DNA of 48,014 nt from an uncultured Alistipes sp. (GTDB taxonomy: Bacteria; Bacteroidota; Bacteroidia; Bacteroidales; Rikenellaceae): the NCBI GenBank assembly GCA_910577475.1, contig CAJTLJ010000004.1:108682-156695 (forward strand). The letters are read 5' to 3'. Both the position numbers and the translations under genes were made by a program. The notes below the pieces were generated by a model. The model was not told the DNA's origin. It made no database searches and saw only the letters and a list, made by a program, of their open reading frames with translations. Positions 16,729 through 25,745 of this stretch are shown here, piece after piece (within the stretch, counting starts at the first letter, position 1; every line of letters starts with the position of its first letter).

Positions 16729-17901
16729 CTAAAGGTGCCGAAACGGGGCGAGCACGCCCGCCATGCGCTCCAGCCCTTCGACCAGGAGGCTGCGCGGGCA
16801 GGCGATATTCAGGCGCAGAAAGCCCTCGCCGCCGGGGCCGTACATCGTGCCGGAGTTGACCAGCACCTTCGCCTCCTCCAGCAAACGGGTCGTGCGGTCC
16901 GACCCGACGCCCGACGCCCGGCAGTCGATCCAGACCAGATAGGTCCCTTCGAGCGGCAGGATGGGGTAGTCGGGCAGCCGCTCGGCGAAGAACCGCTTCA
17001 CGCAGAGGTAGTTCTCCCAGAGATAGGCCCGCAGCGCATCGAGCCATTCGGCACCCTCGTCGTAGGCGGCCATCGTAGCCACGACACCGAAGGGGTTGAC
17101 GTCGCACACCTCGTTGATGTTGACGGCCCGGTCGATCCGCCGGCGGATCCCGTCGTCGGAGGCTATGATGTCGGCAATCTGCAACCCCGCAATATTGAAG
17201 GCCTTGCTGGGCGATACGCAGGTCACGGAGTTCCGGCGGAACCGCTCGCAGATCGAGGCGAAGGGCGTATAGTCGTGCCCGGCATAGGTCAGTTCGCAAT
17301 GAATCTCGTCCGAGAGGACGAACACCCCGTGGCGCAGGCAGATTTCGCCCACGCGGCGCAGCTCCCCGGCCGTCCAGACCCGGCCCGCCGGATTGTGCGG
17401 ATTGCAGAGCAGTAGCAGTTTCGCCTGCGGATCGGCCGCCCGGGCCTCCAGGTCGTCGAAATCGATCGTATAGCGACCCTCGCGGCAGACGAGCGGACTG
17501 GCCGACAGCTCGCACCCGTTGTTGCGGATCGACGAAAAGAAGCAGTTGTAAGCCGGGGTCTGGACAATCACCTTGTCGCCCGGCCGGGTCAAGGCCTTGA
17601 TGACGGCAGAAAGGGCCGGGACCACACCGCTTGTGTAGACGATCCACTGCGGCTCGATCCGCCAGCCGTGCCGGCCCGCGAACCACCGGACCACCGATTC
17701 GTAATAGGCGCCCGGCACCTTCGTATAACCGAATATGCCGTGTTCCACCCGTCGCCGCAGCGCCTCGGTCACGGCCGGAGCGGTCCGGAAATCCATGTCG
17801 GCCACCCACATCGGCAGCACGCCCTCCTCTTCGGGCGTATCCCACTTGTAGGAGTTCGTCCCGCGACGGGGCACGACCTCGTCGAAATCGTATTTCATCA
17901 T
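16729..17901 (-). CDS. MalY/PatB family PLP-dependent C-S lyase or aminotransferase
   Basis: A 390-residue fold-type I PLP enzyme of the MalY/PatB group, usually cystathionine beta-lyases. Seen: NSYKWD near the N terminus (typical of the group), VLPMWVADMDF, CNPHNPAGRVW (166-176), LSDEIHCEL with the PLP-binding Asp, and the Schiff-base lysine K233 in SPSKAFNIAGLQ. Likely roles are cystathionine or cysteine beta-elimination in methionine/sulfur metabolism; the exact substrate is open. It starts 12 bases after the DUF3737 gene, as in other genomes where the two families travel together. Confidence 0.9.
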   Translation of the reverse strand: MMKYDFDEVVPRRGTNSYKWDTPEEEGVLPMWVADMDFRTAPAVTEALRRRVEHGIFGYTKVPGAYYESVVRWFAGRHGWRIEPQWIVYTSGVVPALSAVIKALTRPGDKVIVQTPAYNCFFSSIRNNGCELSASPLVCREGRYTIDFDDLEARAADPQAKLLLLCNPHNPAGRVWTAGELRRVGEICLRHGVFVLSDEIHCELTYAGHDYTPFASICERFRRNSVTCVSPSKAFNIAGLQIADIIASDDGIRRRIDRAVNINEVCDVNPFGVVATMAAYDEGAEWLDALRAYLWENYLCVKRFFAERLPDYPILPLEGTYLVWIDCRASGVGSDRTTRLLEEAKVLVNSGTMYGPGGEGFLRLNIACPRSLLVEGLERMAGVLAPFRHL

Positions 17902-17913
17902 GCGTACTCTGAT

Positions 17914-18801
17914 CTATTCCGTAAATTCCGTTTTTCCGCTCCCGAAGGCCGGACGACCGTTCGCGAGCCTCAACACGCAGTCGGCAGGCTCCGGAGCATA
18001 TTCGTTGAAAATGATCTCGCCGAAGCCGGCGGCGGTGACCGAACCCGAGCGGGGGTTCTTCACGCTGCGGACCGGGCCGTCGATGGTGGCCCGCAGGCTG
18101 CTGCACTCGAAAGCGAGGTCGCAGTCGTCGGCCATCGTGCAGTTCTCCATCACCAGATCGCGGGCGTAGCAGAGCGGCTGCGTGCCCGAGATGCGGCAGT
18201 TCACCAGCCGCAGCCGGCGGGAGTGCCAGCCCAGGTATTCGCCGTTGATCTCGGAGTCGTAGACCGTCACGTCCTCCGTGTTCCAGAAGGCGTCCTTCGA
18301 ACGGATGACGGCGTTGCGGATCTCCACGTTGCGGCAGTACTGGAACGAGTAGTCGCCCTGCTGGCGGTAGTTCTCGATCCGGATGTCCTCGCTGTGCAGG
18401 AAGAGGTAGTCGGCGCGGTCGACCTCCACGTTCTTCAGTTCGACCCTGCGGCAGTGCCACAAGGTCTCCTGCGCATCGGGGATCCGCACGTTCTCGAGCT
18501 TCAGGTTCTCCATCTCGCGGAACATCTTGGGCGCCTCGACCAGCGTGTCAGTCATCAGCAGGTTCCGCGAATACCAGAGTGCGGCGCGGGCCCCTTCGGT
18601 AAAGCGGCAGCGCTCCACCGTGAAGCCGTCCACGTGCCAGAAGGGATATTTCCCCTCGAAACGGCACCCGACGGCCTCGATACGGCCGCACTCCTTCAGG
18701 GCCGATTCGCCGGCATGGATCGTTACGTTCTCCAGCCGCAGGTCGTGCGAGGCGAACAGCGGACGCTCGCCTCCGAATTCGGTATCGGAAATGGTCTTCA
18801 T
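17914..18801 (-). CDS. DUF3737 family right-handed beta-helix-like protein
   Basis: A 295-residue protein with repeating short strands of the form x-x-hydrophobic-x-N/D/C (for example LRLENVTIH, IEAVGCRFEG, LKLENVRIP, VELKNVEVD, VEIRNAVIR, LVMENCTMA), which fit a parallel beta-helix. Families like this are annotated DUF3737 and have no known function. No signal peptide or membrane helix is seen, so it is probably cytoplasmic. It is the first gene of a two-gene unit with the malY-like gene, suggesting a linked role. Confidence 0.85.
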   Translation of the reverse strand: MKTISDTEFGGERPLFASHDLRLENVTIHAGESALKECGRIEAVGCRFEGKYPFWHVDGFTVERCRFTEGARAALWYSRNLLMTDTLVEAPKMFREMENLKLENVRIPDAQETLWHCRRVELKNVEVDRADYLFLHSEDIRIENYRQQGDYSFQYCRNVEIRNAVIRSKDAFWNTEDVTVYDSEINGEYLGWHSRRLRLVNCRISGTQPLCYARDLVMENCTMADDCDLAFECSSLRATIDGPVRSVKNPRSGSVTAAGFGEIIFNEYAPEPADCVLRLANGRPAFGSGKTEFTE

Positions 18802-18827
18802 AGTCGTGTCTTCGGTTTTTTGCGATG

Positions 18828-18835
18828 CAAAGATA
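18828..18835 (-). promoter_or_regulatory. Predicted -7 element of the DUF3737-malY unit
   Basis: Reads TATCTTTG on the minus strand, 26 bases upstream of the DUF3737 ATG. The divergent dapB promoter lies within 100 bases. Confidence 0.6.
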
Positions 18836-18860
18836 GCACGTATTCCGCCATTTCACCTCA

Positions 18861-18913
18861 TACGGATTCCCGTTATCCGTAACCCGATTACGGATTCGGT
18901 TGCAGATAACGGG
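18861..18913. promoter_or_regulatory. Operator-like nest of repeats between DUF3737 and dapB
   Basis: Direct repeat TACGGATTC at 18861-18869 and 18889-18897 (28 apart); inverted pair CCCGTTATC (18869-18877) and GATAACGGG (18905-18913); and an inner palindrome TCCGTAA-CCCGA-TTACGGA at 18876-18894. All surround the dapB -33 box at 18900-18902. Confidence 0.55.
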
Positions 18914-18929
18914 AAAATTCGTACCTTTG
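18900..18929 (+). promoter_or_regulatory. Predicted dapB promoter
   Basis: TTG at 18900-18902 and TACCTTTG at 18922-18929, 19 bases apart, 21 bases before the ATG. Confidence 0.75.
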
Positions 18930-18950
18930 CATGATTAAATAAGGTAATAT

Positions 18951-19679
18951 ATGAAGTGTGCAATCATAGGATACGGAAAGATGGGGCGGGAGATCGAAAA
19001 ACTGCTCCGGGAGCGCGGCCATGAAGCGGCGCTCATCATCGACTGCGACAATGCGCAGGAGCTGGACGCCGGACACCTCCGCGGCATCGACGTCGCGCTG
19101 GAGTTCACCACCCCCGCCACGGCCTACGACAACATCCGCCGCTGCATCGAGTGCGGCGTACCGGTCGTAAGCGGCACGACGGGCTGGACGGAGCGGCTCG
19201 CAGAGCTGGAGTCACTCTGCCGCGAGCGGGGCGGAGCCCTCTTCTACGCCTCCAATTTCTGCCTGGGAGTCAACCTGCTGTTCCGGCTCAACCGCCGTCT
19301 GGCACGGATGATGAACCGTTTCGGGCAGTACGAGGTCGCCATCGGGGAGGTGCACCACACGCAGAAGAAGGACGCGCCCAGCGGCACGGCCATCACGCTG
19401 GCCGAGGGCATCCTTTCGGAGATCGACCGCAAGGCAGGGTGGGTGAACGAACCCGCGGCGGCTCCGGACCGGATCGCCATCACCTCCGTGCGCGAAGGCA
19501 TGGTACCGGGCATCCACACCGTGACCTACGAATCCGAGGACGACCTGCTGCAACTGCGTCACGAGATCAAGAACCGCAGGACGCTGGCCCAGGGGGCCGT
19601 CGTCGCCGCCGAATTCCTCTGCGGCAGACGGGGCGTCTACACGATGGACGACCTGCTGGGCGCAGAGGAGGCACAATAA
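18951..19679 (+). CDS. dapB: 4-hydroxy-tetrahydrodipicolinate reductase
   Basis: A 242-residue NAD(P)H reductase of the diaminopimelate/lysine pathway, feeding peptidoglycan and lysine. Seen: the Rossmann motif IIGYGKMGRE at residues 4-13, SGTTGW near 67-72, SNFCLGVN, and the active-site signature EVHHTQKKDAPSGTA. It is slightly shorter than the E. coli enzyme but complete and similar in length to other Bacteroidales DapB. First of a seven-gene rightward run. Confidence 0.95.
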   Translation: MKCAIIGYGKMGREIEKLLRERGHEAALIIDCDNAQELDAGHLRGIDVALEFTTPATAYDNIRRCIECGVPVVSGTTGWTERLAELESLCRERGGALFYASNFCLGVNLLFRLNRRLARMMNRFGQYEVAIGEVHHTQKKDAPSGTAITLAEGILSEIDRKAGWVNEPAAAPDRIAITSVREGMVPGIHTVTYESEDDLLQLRHEIKNRRTLAQGAVVAAEFLCGRRGVYTMDDLLGAEEAQ

Positions 19680-19736
19680 ACATACGCCGCGAAACGTTCT
19701 GAATCATATCGAAATAAACGGAATCCGAAAAAAAAC

Positions 19737-21095
19737 ATGCTGAACGCAATCAAAAAGTTCTTCGCCAACCGCTGGGTGGGCTTCGCGCTGGCCTCGGTGC
19801 TCTACACGCTCTGGTTCGTGGTCTGGACCGGCAATCCGTGGCTGCTGCTGGGTCTGATCGTCATCTTCGACCTCTACATCACCCGTTTCTTCTACCGTTA
19901 CGTCTGGCACCGCAACGAGGAGTTGTGCCGGCGGTCGAGCGGCTACAAGTTCGTCTACGAGTGGGTGAACGCCATCGTCTTCGCCACGGTGGTCGCCTCG
20001 CTCATCCACATCTTCTTCTTCCAGATGTACGTCATCCCGTCGTCTTCGATGGAGAAGTCGCTGCTGGTGGGCGACTACCTTTACGTAAGCAAGGCGGCCT
20101 ACGGCCCCAAGATGCCCAACACGCCCGTGGCCTTTCCCTTCGTACACCACACCATGCCCTTCTCGACCGACAAGAAATCCTACTCCGAGTGCGTGAAGTG
20201 GCCCTACCGCCGGCTCAAGGGGTGGGGCAAGGTGGAGCGCAACGACGCCGTGGTCTTCAACTTCCCGGCGGGCGACACCGTGCTGCTCGAGGCGCAGAAC
20301 GTGACCTACTACGACGTGCTGCGCGACTACGAGCGGCAGTTCGGAGCGAAGGAGGGACGCCGCCGGCTGTTCCATGACTACACGGTCATTTCGCGTCCCG
20401 TCGACAAGCGCGAGCACTACATCAAGCGCTGCGTAGCCCTGCCAGGCGATACGCTGCAGATCATCCGGTCGGAGGTCTACATCAACTCCGAACCGCAGAC
20501 CGAAATCCCGGGCAAACAGTATCTTCACACCGTGCAGACGGCCGCTCCGCTCTCGCAGTACGCACTGGAAAACCTCGGCGTCACCGAGTACAACCGTCAG
20601 GGCGGCATCTACTACATGCCCCTCACCGACGAGGCGGCCGCAGAGCTGCGCCGGCTGGAGAACGTAATCGCCGTGGAGCGCTACATGGCGCAGGGCACCT
20701 CGGCGGACGTCTTCCCGCACGACGGTCGCGAGGGATGGAACACCGACAACTACGGTCCGATCTGGATTCCGCAGCGGGGAGCTACCGTGAAGCTCACGCC
20801 CGAGAACCTGCCTCTCTACGAACGGATCATCACCCTCTACGAGGGGCACGATCTGGAGGTGCGCGACGGCGCGATCCGGATCGACGGCGAGCCCGCCGAC
20901 AGCTACACCTTCGCGATGGACTACTACTGGATGATGGGCGACAACCGCCACAACTCGGCCGACTCGCGCTTCTGGGGCTTCGTTCCCGAAGACCATATCG
21001 TCGGCAAGGCCTCGTTCATCTGGCTTTCGCTCGACCGCGACAAGTCTTTCCCGGCGAACATCCGCTGGAACCGTCTCTTCAAAAAGGTAAGATAG
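19737..21095 (+). CDS. lepB: Signal peptidase I, long Bacteroidetes form
   Basis: A 452-residue inner-membrane protease that removes Sec signal peptides. Seen: two N-terminal hydrophobic helices (about 13-32 and 34-52), a third (about 77-97), then the catalytic Ser in VIPSSSMEKSL (S104) and Lys in HYIKRCVALPGD (K230), and the C-terminal box MMGDNRHNSADSRFWG. It is longer than E. coli LepB because of inserts between boxes, one being residues about 245-370, as is usual in Bacteroidales. Gap to yigZ is 3 bases. Confidence 0.95.
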   Translation: MLNAIKKFFANRWVGFALASVLYTLWFVVWTGNPWLLLGLIVIFDLYITRFFYRYVWHRNEELCRRSSGYKFVYEWVNAIVFATVVASLIHIFFFQMYVIPSSSMEKSLLVGDYLYVSKAAYGPKMPNTPVAFPFVHHTMPFSTDKKSYSECVKWPYRRLKGWGKVERNDAVVFNFPAGDTVLLEAQNVTYYDVLRDYERQFGAKEGRRRLFHDYTVISRPVDKREHYIKRCVALPGDTLQIIRSEVYINSEPQTEIPGKQYLHTVQTAAPLSQYALENLGVTEYNRQGGIYYMPLTDEAAAELRRLENVIAVERYMAQGTSADVFPHDGREGWNTDNYGPIWIPQRGATVKLTPENLPLYERIITLYEGHDLEVRDGAIRIDGEPADSYTFAMDYYWMMGDNRHNSADSRFWGFVPEDHIVGKASFIWLSLDRDKSFPANIRWNRLFKKVR

Positions 21096-21098
21096 GCG

Positions 21099-21707
21099 GT
21101 GGAGACGACGGACAGCTATCTCACCCTGGCCCGCCCGGCCGAAGCGAGCAGCCGCGAACGGAGCAGCAAGTTTCTCTCGTTCGCCTATCCCGTGGAGAAC
21201 GAGGAGCAGATCCGCGAGGCGCTCGACGCCCTGCGCAAACGCTTCTACGACGCCACGCACCACTGCTACGCCTGGCGACTGGGGCCGACCGGCGAACCGT
21301 TCCGCTCGAACGACGACGGCGAGCCCTCGGGCACGGCCGGCCGGCCGATTCTGGGACAGCTGCTCTCGGCCGGGGTAACGAACTGTCTGGTCGTGGTGGT
21401 CCGCTACTTCGGCGGCACGAAACTGGGAGTTCCGGGACTGATCGCCGCCTACAAGGAGGCGGCGCAGGAGGTGCTGGCGGCCGGAGAGAAGGTCGAACGC
21501 ACGGTGGACACCCGGATCGAGGTGCGCTTTTCGTACCTGGCCATGAACGACGTGATGCGCATCGTCAAGGAGGAGCAGCCCCGCATCGCAAACCAGCAGT
21601 TCGACAACCTCTGCACGATGACCCTCACGATCCGCCGGTCGAAGGCGGAGGGGCTGGCCGGCAAGCTCCGGAAGGTGGAGGGGGCCGAAATCGAGATCGC
21701 CGGCTGA
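21099..21707 (+). CDS. yigZ: IMPACT/YigZ family protein
   Basis: A 202-residue protein of the UPF0029/IMPACT family; relatives are linked to translation regulation, but the bacterial role is unclear. Seen: FLSFAYPVENEEQI, HHCYAWRLG, NDDGEPSGTAGRPIL (the family signature) and VVRYFGGTKLGVPGLI. It begins with GTG at 21099, 3 bases after lepB; no ATG occurs until well inside the domain, so GTG is the only sensible start. Confidence 0.9.
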   Translation: METTDSYLTLARPAEASSRERSSKFLSFAYPVENEEQIREALDALRKRFYDATHHCYAWRLGPTGEPFRSNDDGEPSGTAGRPILGQLLSAGVTNCLVVVVRYFGGTKLGVPGLIAAYKEAAQEVLAAGEKVERTVDTRIEVRFSYLAMNDVMRIVKEEQPRIANQQFDNLCTMTLTIRRSKAEGLAGKLRKVEGAEIEIAG

Positions 21708-21741
21708 GGACCGGCGCAAACTTTTTCAGAAACAGAATCGC

Positions 21742-24522
21742 ATGGACGAAATCTACATAAAGGGGGCGCGGGTGCACAATCTCAAGAATATCGAGGTGCA
21801 CATCCCGCACGATACGCTGACCGTCGTCACGGGGCCTTCGGGCTCGGGCAAGTCGACGCTGGCCTTCGACACCATCTTCGCCGAGGGGCAGCGCCGCTAC
21901 GTGGAGAGCCTGTCGGCCTATGCCCGTCAATTCCTGGGCCGGGTGAACAAACCCGACGTCGACATCATCTCGGGCATCGCGCCGGCCATCGCCATCGAAC
22001 AGAAGGTCAACACGCGCAATCCCCGCTCGACCGTAGGCACCACGACCGAAATATACGACTACCTGAAACTGCTCTTCGCCCGCGCCGGGCACACCTTCTC
22101 GCCCGTATCGGGCTGCGAGGTGAAGTGCTACGAGGTGGATGACGTGGCCGCCTGGGCGGCCACGCAGCCCGACGGCGAACGGCTGCACGTGATGGCTCCG
22201 ATGCCGCTCAAGCCGGGGCAGGGGGTAATCGAACGGCTTACGCTGGCCCTGAGCGACGGTCTGCTGCGCGTCTACGACGGCGAACGGGTCCGCCTAATCG
22301 AGGAGTTCATCCCCGAGGTGGACGAACGGACGCCGGCCGAGCGGCTGCGCGTGGTCGTCGACCGCATGAAGCTGCCCCTCGACGACGATGCGACGAGCCG
22401 CCTGCGCGACTCCGTGGCACGCGCCTTCTCCTACGGCAACGGGGTATGCTCGCTCCTCTGCGGCGAGCGGCTGCACGACTTCTCCTCGCGCTTCGAAGCC
22501 GACGGCATCGAGTTCGAACGCCCCACCGAGCACCTGTTCAGCTTCAACAACCCGCTGGGGGCCTGTCCCTTGTGCGAGGGATACGGCAAGGTGACCGGCA
22601 TCGACGAGGATCTGGTCGTGCCCGACAAGAACAAGACCGTCTACGAGGATGCGATAGCCTGCTGGCGCGGCGAGACGATGCGCCGCTGGAAGGACCAGCT
22701 GGTCGCCACCGCCTCCCATTTCGATTTTCCGATCCACACGCCGTTCCACGAGCTCACCCACGAGCAGAAGCTCCTGCTGTGGCGCGGCAACGAATATTTC
22801 CACGGCCTGAACGACTTTTTCCAATACATCGACTCGGAGCGCCACAAGATCCAGTTCCGCGTGATGAAGGCCCGCTACACGGGAAAGACCCTCTGCCCGG
22901 AGTGCGGAGGCAGCCGGCTGCGCAAGGAGGCGCTGTACGTCCGGGTGGGCGGCAAGACCATAGCCGATCTGGTGCGCATGCCGGTCGACGAAGCGATCGG
23001 ATTCTTCAACGGGCTGGAGCTCGACGAGCACGACGCCGCGACATCGCGGCGGATGCTGCTCGAGATCCGGAACCGACTGCAATACCTCTCGGACGTGGGG
23101 TTGGGCTACCTGACCCTCGACCGGCTGTCGTCGACCCTCTCGGGCGGCGAGAGCCAGCGCATCAACCTCTCCACCTCGCTGGGCAGCAGTCTGGTGGGGT
23201 CACTCTACATCCTCGACGAGCCGTCCATCGGCCTGCACCCGCGCGACACGCACCGGCTGATCAAGGTGCTCAAGCAGTTGCGCGACATCGGCAACACGGT
23301 GATCGTGGTGGAGCACGAGGAGGAGGTGATCCGTGCGGCGGACTACCTGGTCGACATCGGACCCGAGGCGGGCGAAAACGGCGGCAGGGTAGTCTTCCAG
23401 GGGCCCATGACCGAGCTGCTCGCCCACGGCAAGGGGCTCACGGCCGACTACCTCACGGGGCGCAGACGAATCGCCGTACCCGAGGTGCGGCGCGGCTGGA
23501 GTCATGCGATCACGATTCGCGGGGCCCGGGAGAACAACCTCAGGAACATCGACGTCCGCATCCCGCTGGGGGTGATGACCTGCGTCACGGGCGTCAGCGG
23601 ATCGGGCAAGTCGTCGCTCATCCGGGGCATTCTCTATCCGGCACTGCGCCGGCTTCTGCTCGATGCGGGCACGAAGCCCGGCGACTTCGACTCGCTGGAG
23701 GGCGACCTGTCGCTCCTGAAGGCGGTGGAGATGGTCGACCAGAACCCGATCGGCAAGTCGTCGCGTTCGAACCCGGTGACTTACGTCAAGGCCTACGACG
23801 AGATCCGGAAGCTCTTCTCCGAACAGCCTTATGCCCGCCACTCGGGCATCACGCCCGCGCAGTTCTCGTTCAACGTCCCCGGCGGGCGGTGCGAGGAGTG
23901 CCAGGGCGAGGGAACCATCAAGGTGGGCATGCAGTTCATGGCCGACGTCACGCTGGTCTGCGAGGCCTGCGGCGGGAAGCGGTTCAAGGACGAGATTCTG
24001 GAGGTGAAATACCGGGACAAGAATATCTGCGACGTGCTGGAAATGAGCGTGGACGATGCCATCGCCTTCTTCGGCGCGGACGAGAAGAGCGCCACCTGCC
24101 GCCGGATCGTGGAGCGGATGAAGCCGTTGCAGGAGGTCGGGCTGGGCTATGTCCGGCTGGGGCAGTCCTCGTCGACCCTCTCGGGCGGCGAGAGCCAGCG
24201 CGTGAAGCTGGCGTCGTTCCTGTCGAAGGATTCGGCCGGCGGCAACATGCTCTTCATCTTCGACGAGCCCACTACGGGACTGCACTTCAACGATATCGGA
24301 AAGCTGCTGGATGCCTTCCGGGCCCTGATCGCGAAAGGGCACACGGTGGTGATCGTGGAGCACAACATGGAGGTGATCCGGTGCGCCGACTGGGTGATCG
24401 ACCTGGGCCCCGAGGCGGGCGACGGAGGCGGCGAAGTGGTCTTCGCCGGCACGCCCGACGATCTGGAGCGGTGCGAAGCGAGCCATACGGGCCGTTTCCT
24501 GAAAAAACGAGACGAAAAATAG
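21742..24522 (+). CDS. uvrA: Excinuclease ABC subunit A
   Basis: A 926-residue DNA-damage sensor of nucleotide excision repair that loads UvrB. Seen: Walker A of the first ATPase, GPSGSGKST (31-39), followed by the typical RRYVESLSAYARQFLG; two ABC signatures LSGGESQRINL and LSGGESQRVKL; second Walker A GVSGSGKSS; and zinc-binding Cys pairs (CPLCEGYG, CPECGGSR, CEECQGEG, CEACGGKR). Length normal for UvrA. The stop TAG is directly followed by the ATG of the next gene. Confidence 0.97.
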   Translation: MDEIYIKGARVHNLKNIEVHIPHDTLTVVTGPSGSGKSTLAFDTIFAEGQRRYVESLSAYARQFLGRVNKPDVDIISGIAPAIAIEQKVNTRNPRSTVGTTTEIYDYLKLLFARAGHTFSPVSGCEVKCYEVDDVAAWAATQPDGERLHVMAPMPLKPGQGVIERLTLALSDGLLRVYDGERVRLIEEFIPEVDERTPAERLRVVVDRMKLPLDDDATSRLRDSVARAFSYGNGVCSLLCGERLHDFSSRFEADGIEFERPTEHLFSFNNPLGACPLCEGYGKVTGIDEDLVVPDKNKTVYEDAIACWRGETMRRWKDQLVATASHFDFPIHTPFHELTHEQKLLLWRGNEYFHGLNDFFQYIDSERHKIQFRVMKARYTGKTLCPECGGSRLRKEALYVRVGGKTIADLVRMPVDEAIGFFNGLELDEHDAATSRRMLLEIRNRLQYLSDVGLGYLTLDRLSSTLSGGESQRINLSTSLGSSLVGSLYILDEPSIGLHPRDTHRLIKVLKQLRDIGNTVIVVEHEEEVIRAADYLVDIGPEAGENGGRVVFQGPMTELLAHGKGLTADYLTGRRRIAVPEVRRGWSHAITIRGARENNLRNIDVRIPLGVMTCVTGVSGSGKSSLIRGILYPALRRLLLDAGTKPGDFDSLEGDLSLLKAVEMVDQNPIGKSSRSNPVTYVKAYDEIRKLFSEQPYARHSGITPAQFSFNVPGGRCEECQGEGTIKVGMQFMADVTLVCEACGGKRFKDEILEVKYRDKNICDVLEMSVDDAIAFFGADEKSATCRRIVERMKPLQEVGLGYVRLGQSSSTLSGGESQRVKLASFLSKDSAGGNMLFIFDEPTTGLHFNDIGKLLDAFRALIAKGHTVVIVEHNMEVIRCADWVIDLGPEAGDGGGEVVFAGTPDDLERCEASHTGRFLKKRDEK

Positions 24523-25737
24523 ATGGAATTCCATACCTATACACTCCCCAACGGCATTCGGGGCATTCACCGGCAGGTGAAGGGCAACGTGGCCCGCTGC
24601 GCCCTCTGCGTCAATGCGGGCAGCCGCGACGAACTGCCGGCCGAGTACGGTCTGGCCCACTTCGCCGAGCACGCCTTCTTCAAGGGGACCGCCCGGCGCA
24701 AGGCCTGGCAGGTGAACTGCCGGCTGGAGAATCTGGGAGGCGAACTGAACGCCTTCACCACCAAGGAGGACACCACGCTTCACGCCACGGTACTGCGGGG
24801 CGACTTCGCCAAGGCGGCGGAGCTGATAGCCGACATCGCCTTCCGCTCCACCTTTCCCGACCGGGAACTGGAGAAGGAGCGCGAGGTGATCTACGACGAG
24901 ATCAACACCTACAAGGACTCTCCGGCCGATCTGATCTACGACACGTTCGAGGATCTGCTCTTCGCCGATTCGGAACTGGGCCACAACATTCTGGGCTCCA
25001 AGCAGTCGCTCAAGCGGCAGAACGGAGACTCCATCCGCCGCTTCGTCGACCGCACCTACACCACCGACCAGATGGTCTTCTCCACGATCGGCAACCTGTC
25101 GCCGAAGGCGATAGAGGCCCTCGCCGGCAGATACTTCGGAGAGATGCCCGCCACCGTGCGGGGGTTCGACCGGCAGGCCCCGGCCCCCTGCGAGCCCTTC
25201 GACCGTACGGTCCTGAAGCATACGCACCAGACCCACTGCATCATCGGCAACCGCGCCTGCGGGATCGACGAAAAGCGCCGCCTGCCCCTGAGTCTGGCCG
25301 TCAACATCCTGGGCGGTCCCTGCGCCAACTCGCGGCTCAATATGACCGTTCGCGAGAAATACGGACTCTCCTACACGGTCGAGGCCAACTACACCCCCTA
25401 CGGCGACAGCGGCATGGTAGCCATCTACTTCAGCTCGGACCACGGCCACGCCGACCGCTGCTGCGAGCTGATCGACCGCGAACTGCACCGGCTCCGCACC
25501 GAACGGCTCACCGCCCGCCAGCTCTCGATGGCCAAGAAGCAGTTCATCGCCCAGCTCGCCATCTCGATGGAGAGCAACGAGGGTTACATGCTGGGGGTCG
25601 GCAAGAGCTTTCTGGCCCACAACGAGGTCGACACGATGGAGGCGGTCTACCGCAAGGTGGAGGCACTGACCGCCACGGAGCTGGCCGACGCGGCCGCCGA
25701 GGTATTCGAACATACGTCACGTCTGATCTACAAATAA
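24523..25737 (+). CDS. M16 family zinc peptidase (pitrilysin-like)
   Basis: A 404-residue single-chain M16 peptidase. Seen: the inverted zinc motif HFAEH (H46, E49, H50) followed by the downstream acidic EREVIYDEI (E126 probable third ligand), so the catalytic half is complete. The C-terminal half carries the YGLSYTVEA segment typical of M16B processing-peptidase-like proteins. No export signal is seen, so it is likely cytoplasmic. It may degrade signal peptides or small proteins, an inference from lepB being in the same run. Confidence 0.9.
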   Translation: MEFHTYTLPNGIRGIHRQVKGNVARCALCVNAGSRDELPAEYGLAHFAEHAFFKGTARRKAWQVNCRLENLGGELNAFTTKEDTTLHATVLRGDFAKAAELIADIAFRSTFPDRELEKEREVIYDEINTYKDSPADLIYDTFEDLLFADSELGHNILGSKQSLKRQNGDSIRRFVDRTYTTDQMVFSTIGNLSPKAIEALAGRYFGEMPATVRGFDRQAPAPCEPFDRTVLKHTHQTHCIIGNRACGIDEKRRLPLSLAVNILGGPCANSRLNMTVREKYGLSYTVEANYTPYGDSGMVAIYFSSDHGHADRCCELIDRELHRLRTERLTARQLSMAKKQFIAQLAISMESNEGYMLGVGKSFLAHNEVDTMEAVYRKVEALTATELADAAAEVFEHTSRLIYK

Positions 25738-25745
25738 ATAACGAA

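Noticed and set aside
23200..25713. 837-codon minus-strand frame opposite uvrA and the M16 peptidase
   Set aside because: Antisense shadow with no recognisable motif or ribosome-binding context.
22446..25745. Very long plus-strand frame running through uvrA and the M16 gene into the DJ-1 gene
   Set aside because: Only its last part, from 25746, is a real gene. The rest is an Arg/Pro-rich shadow frame of uvrA and M16.
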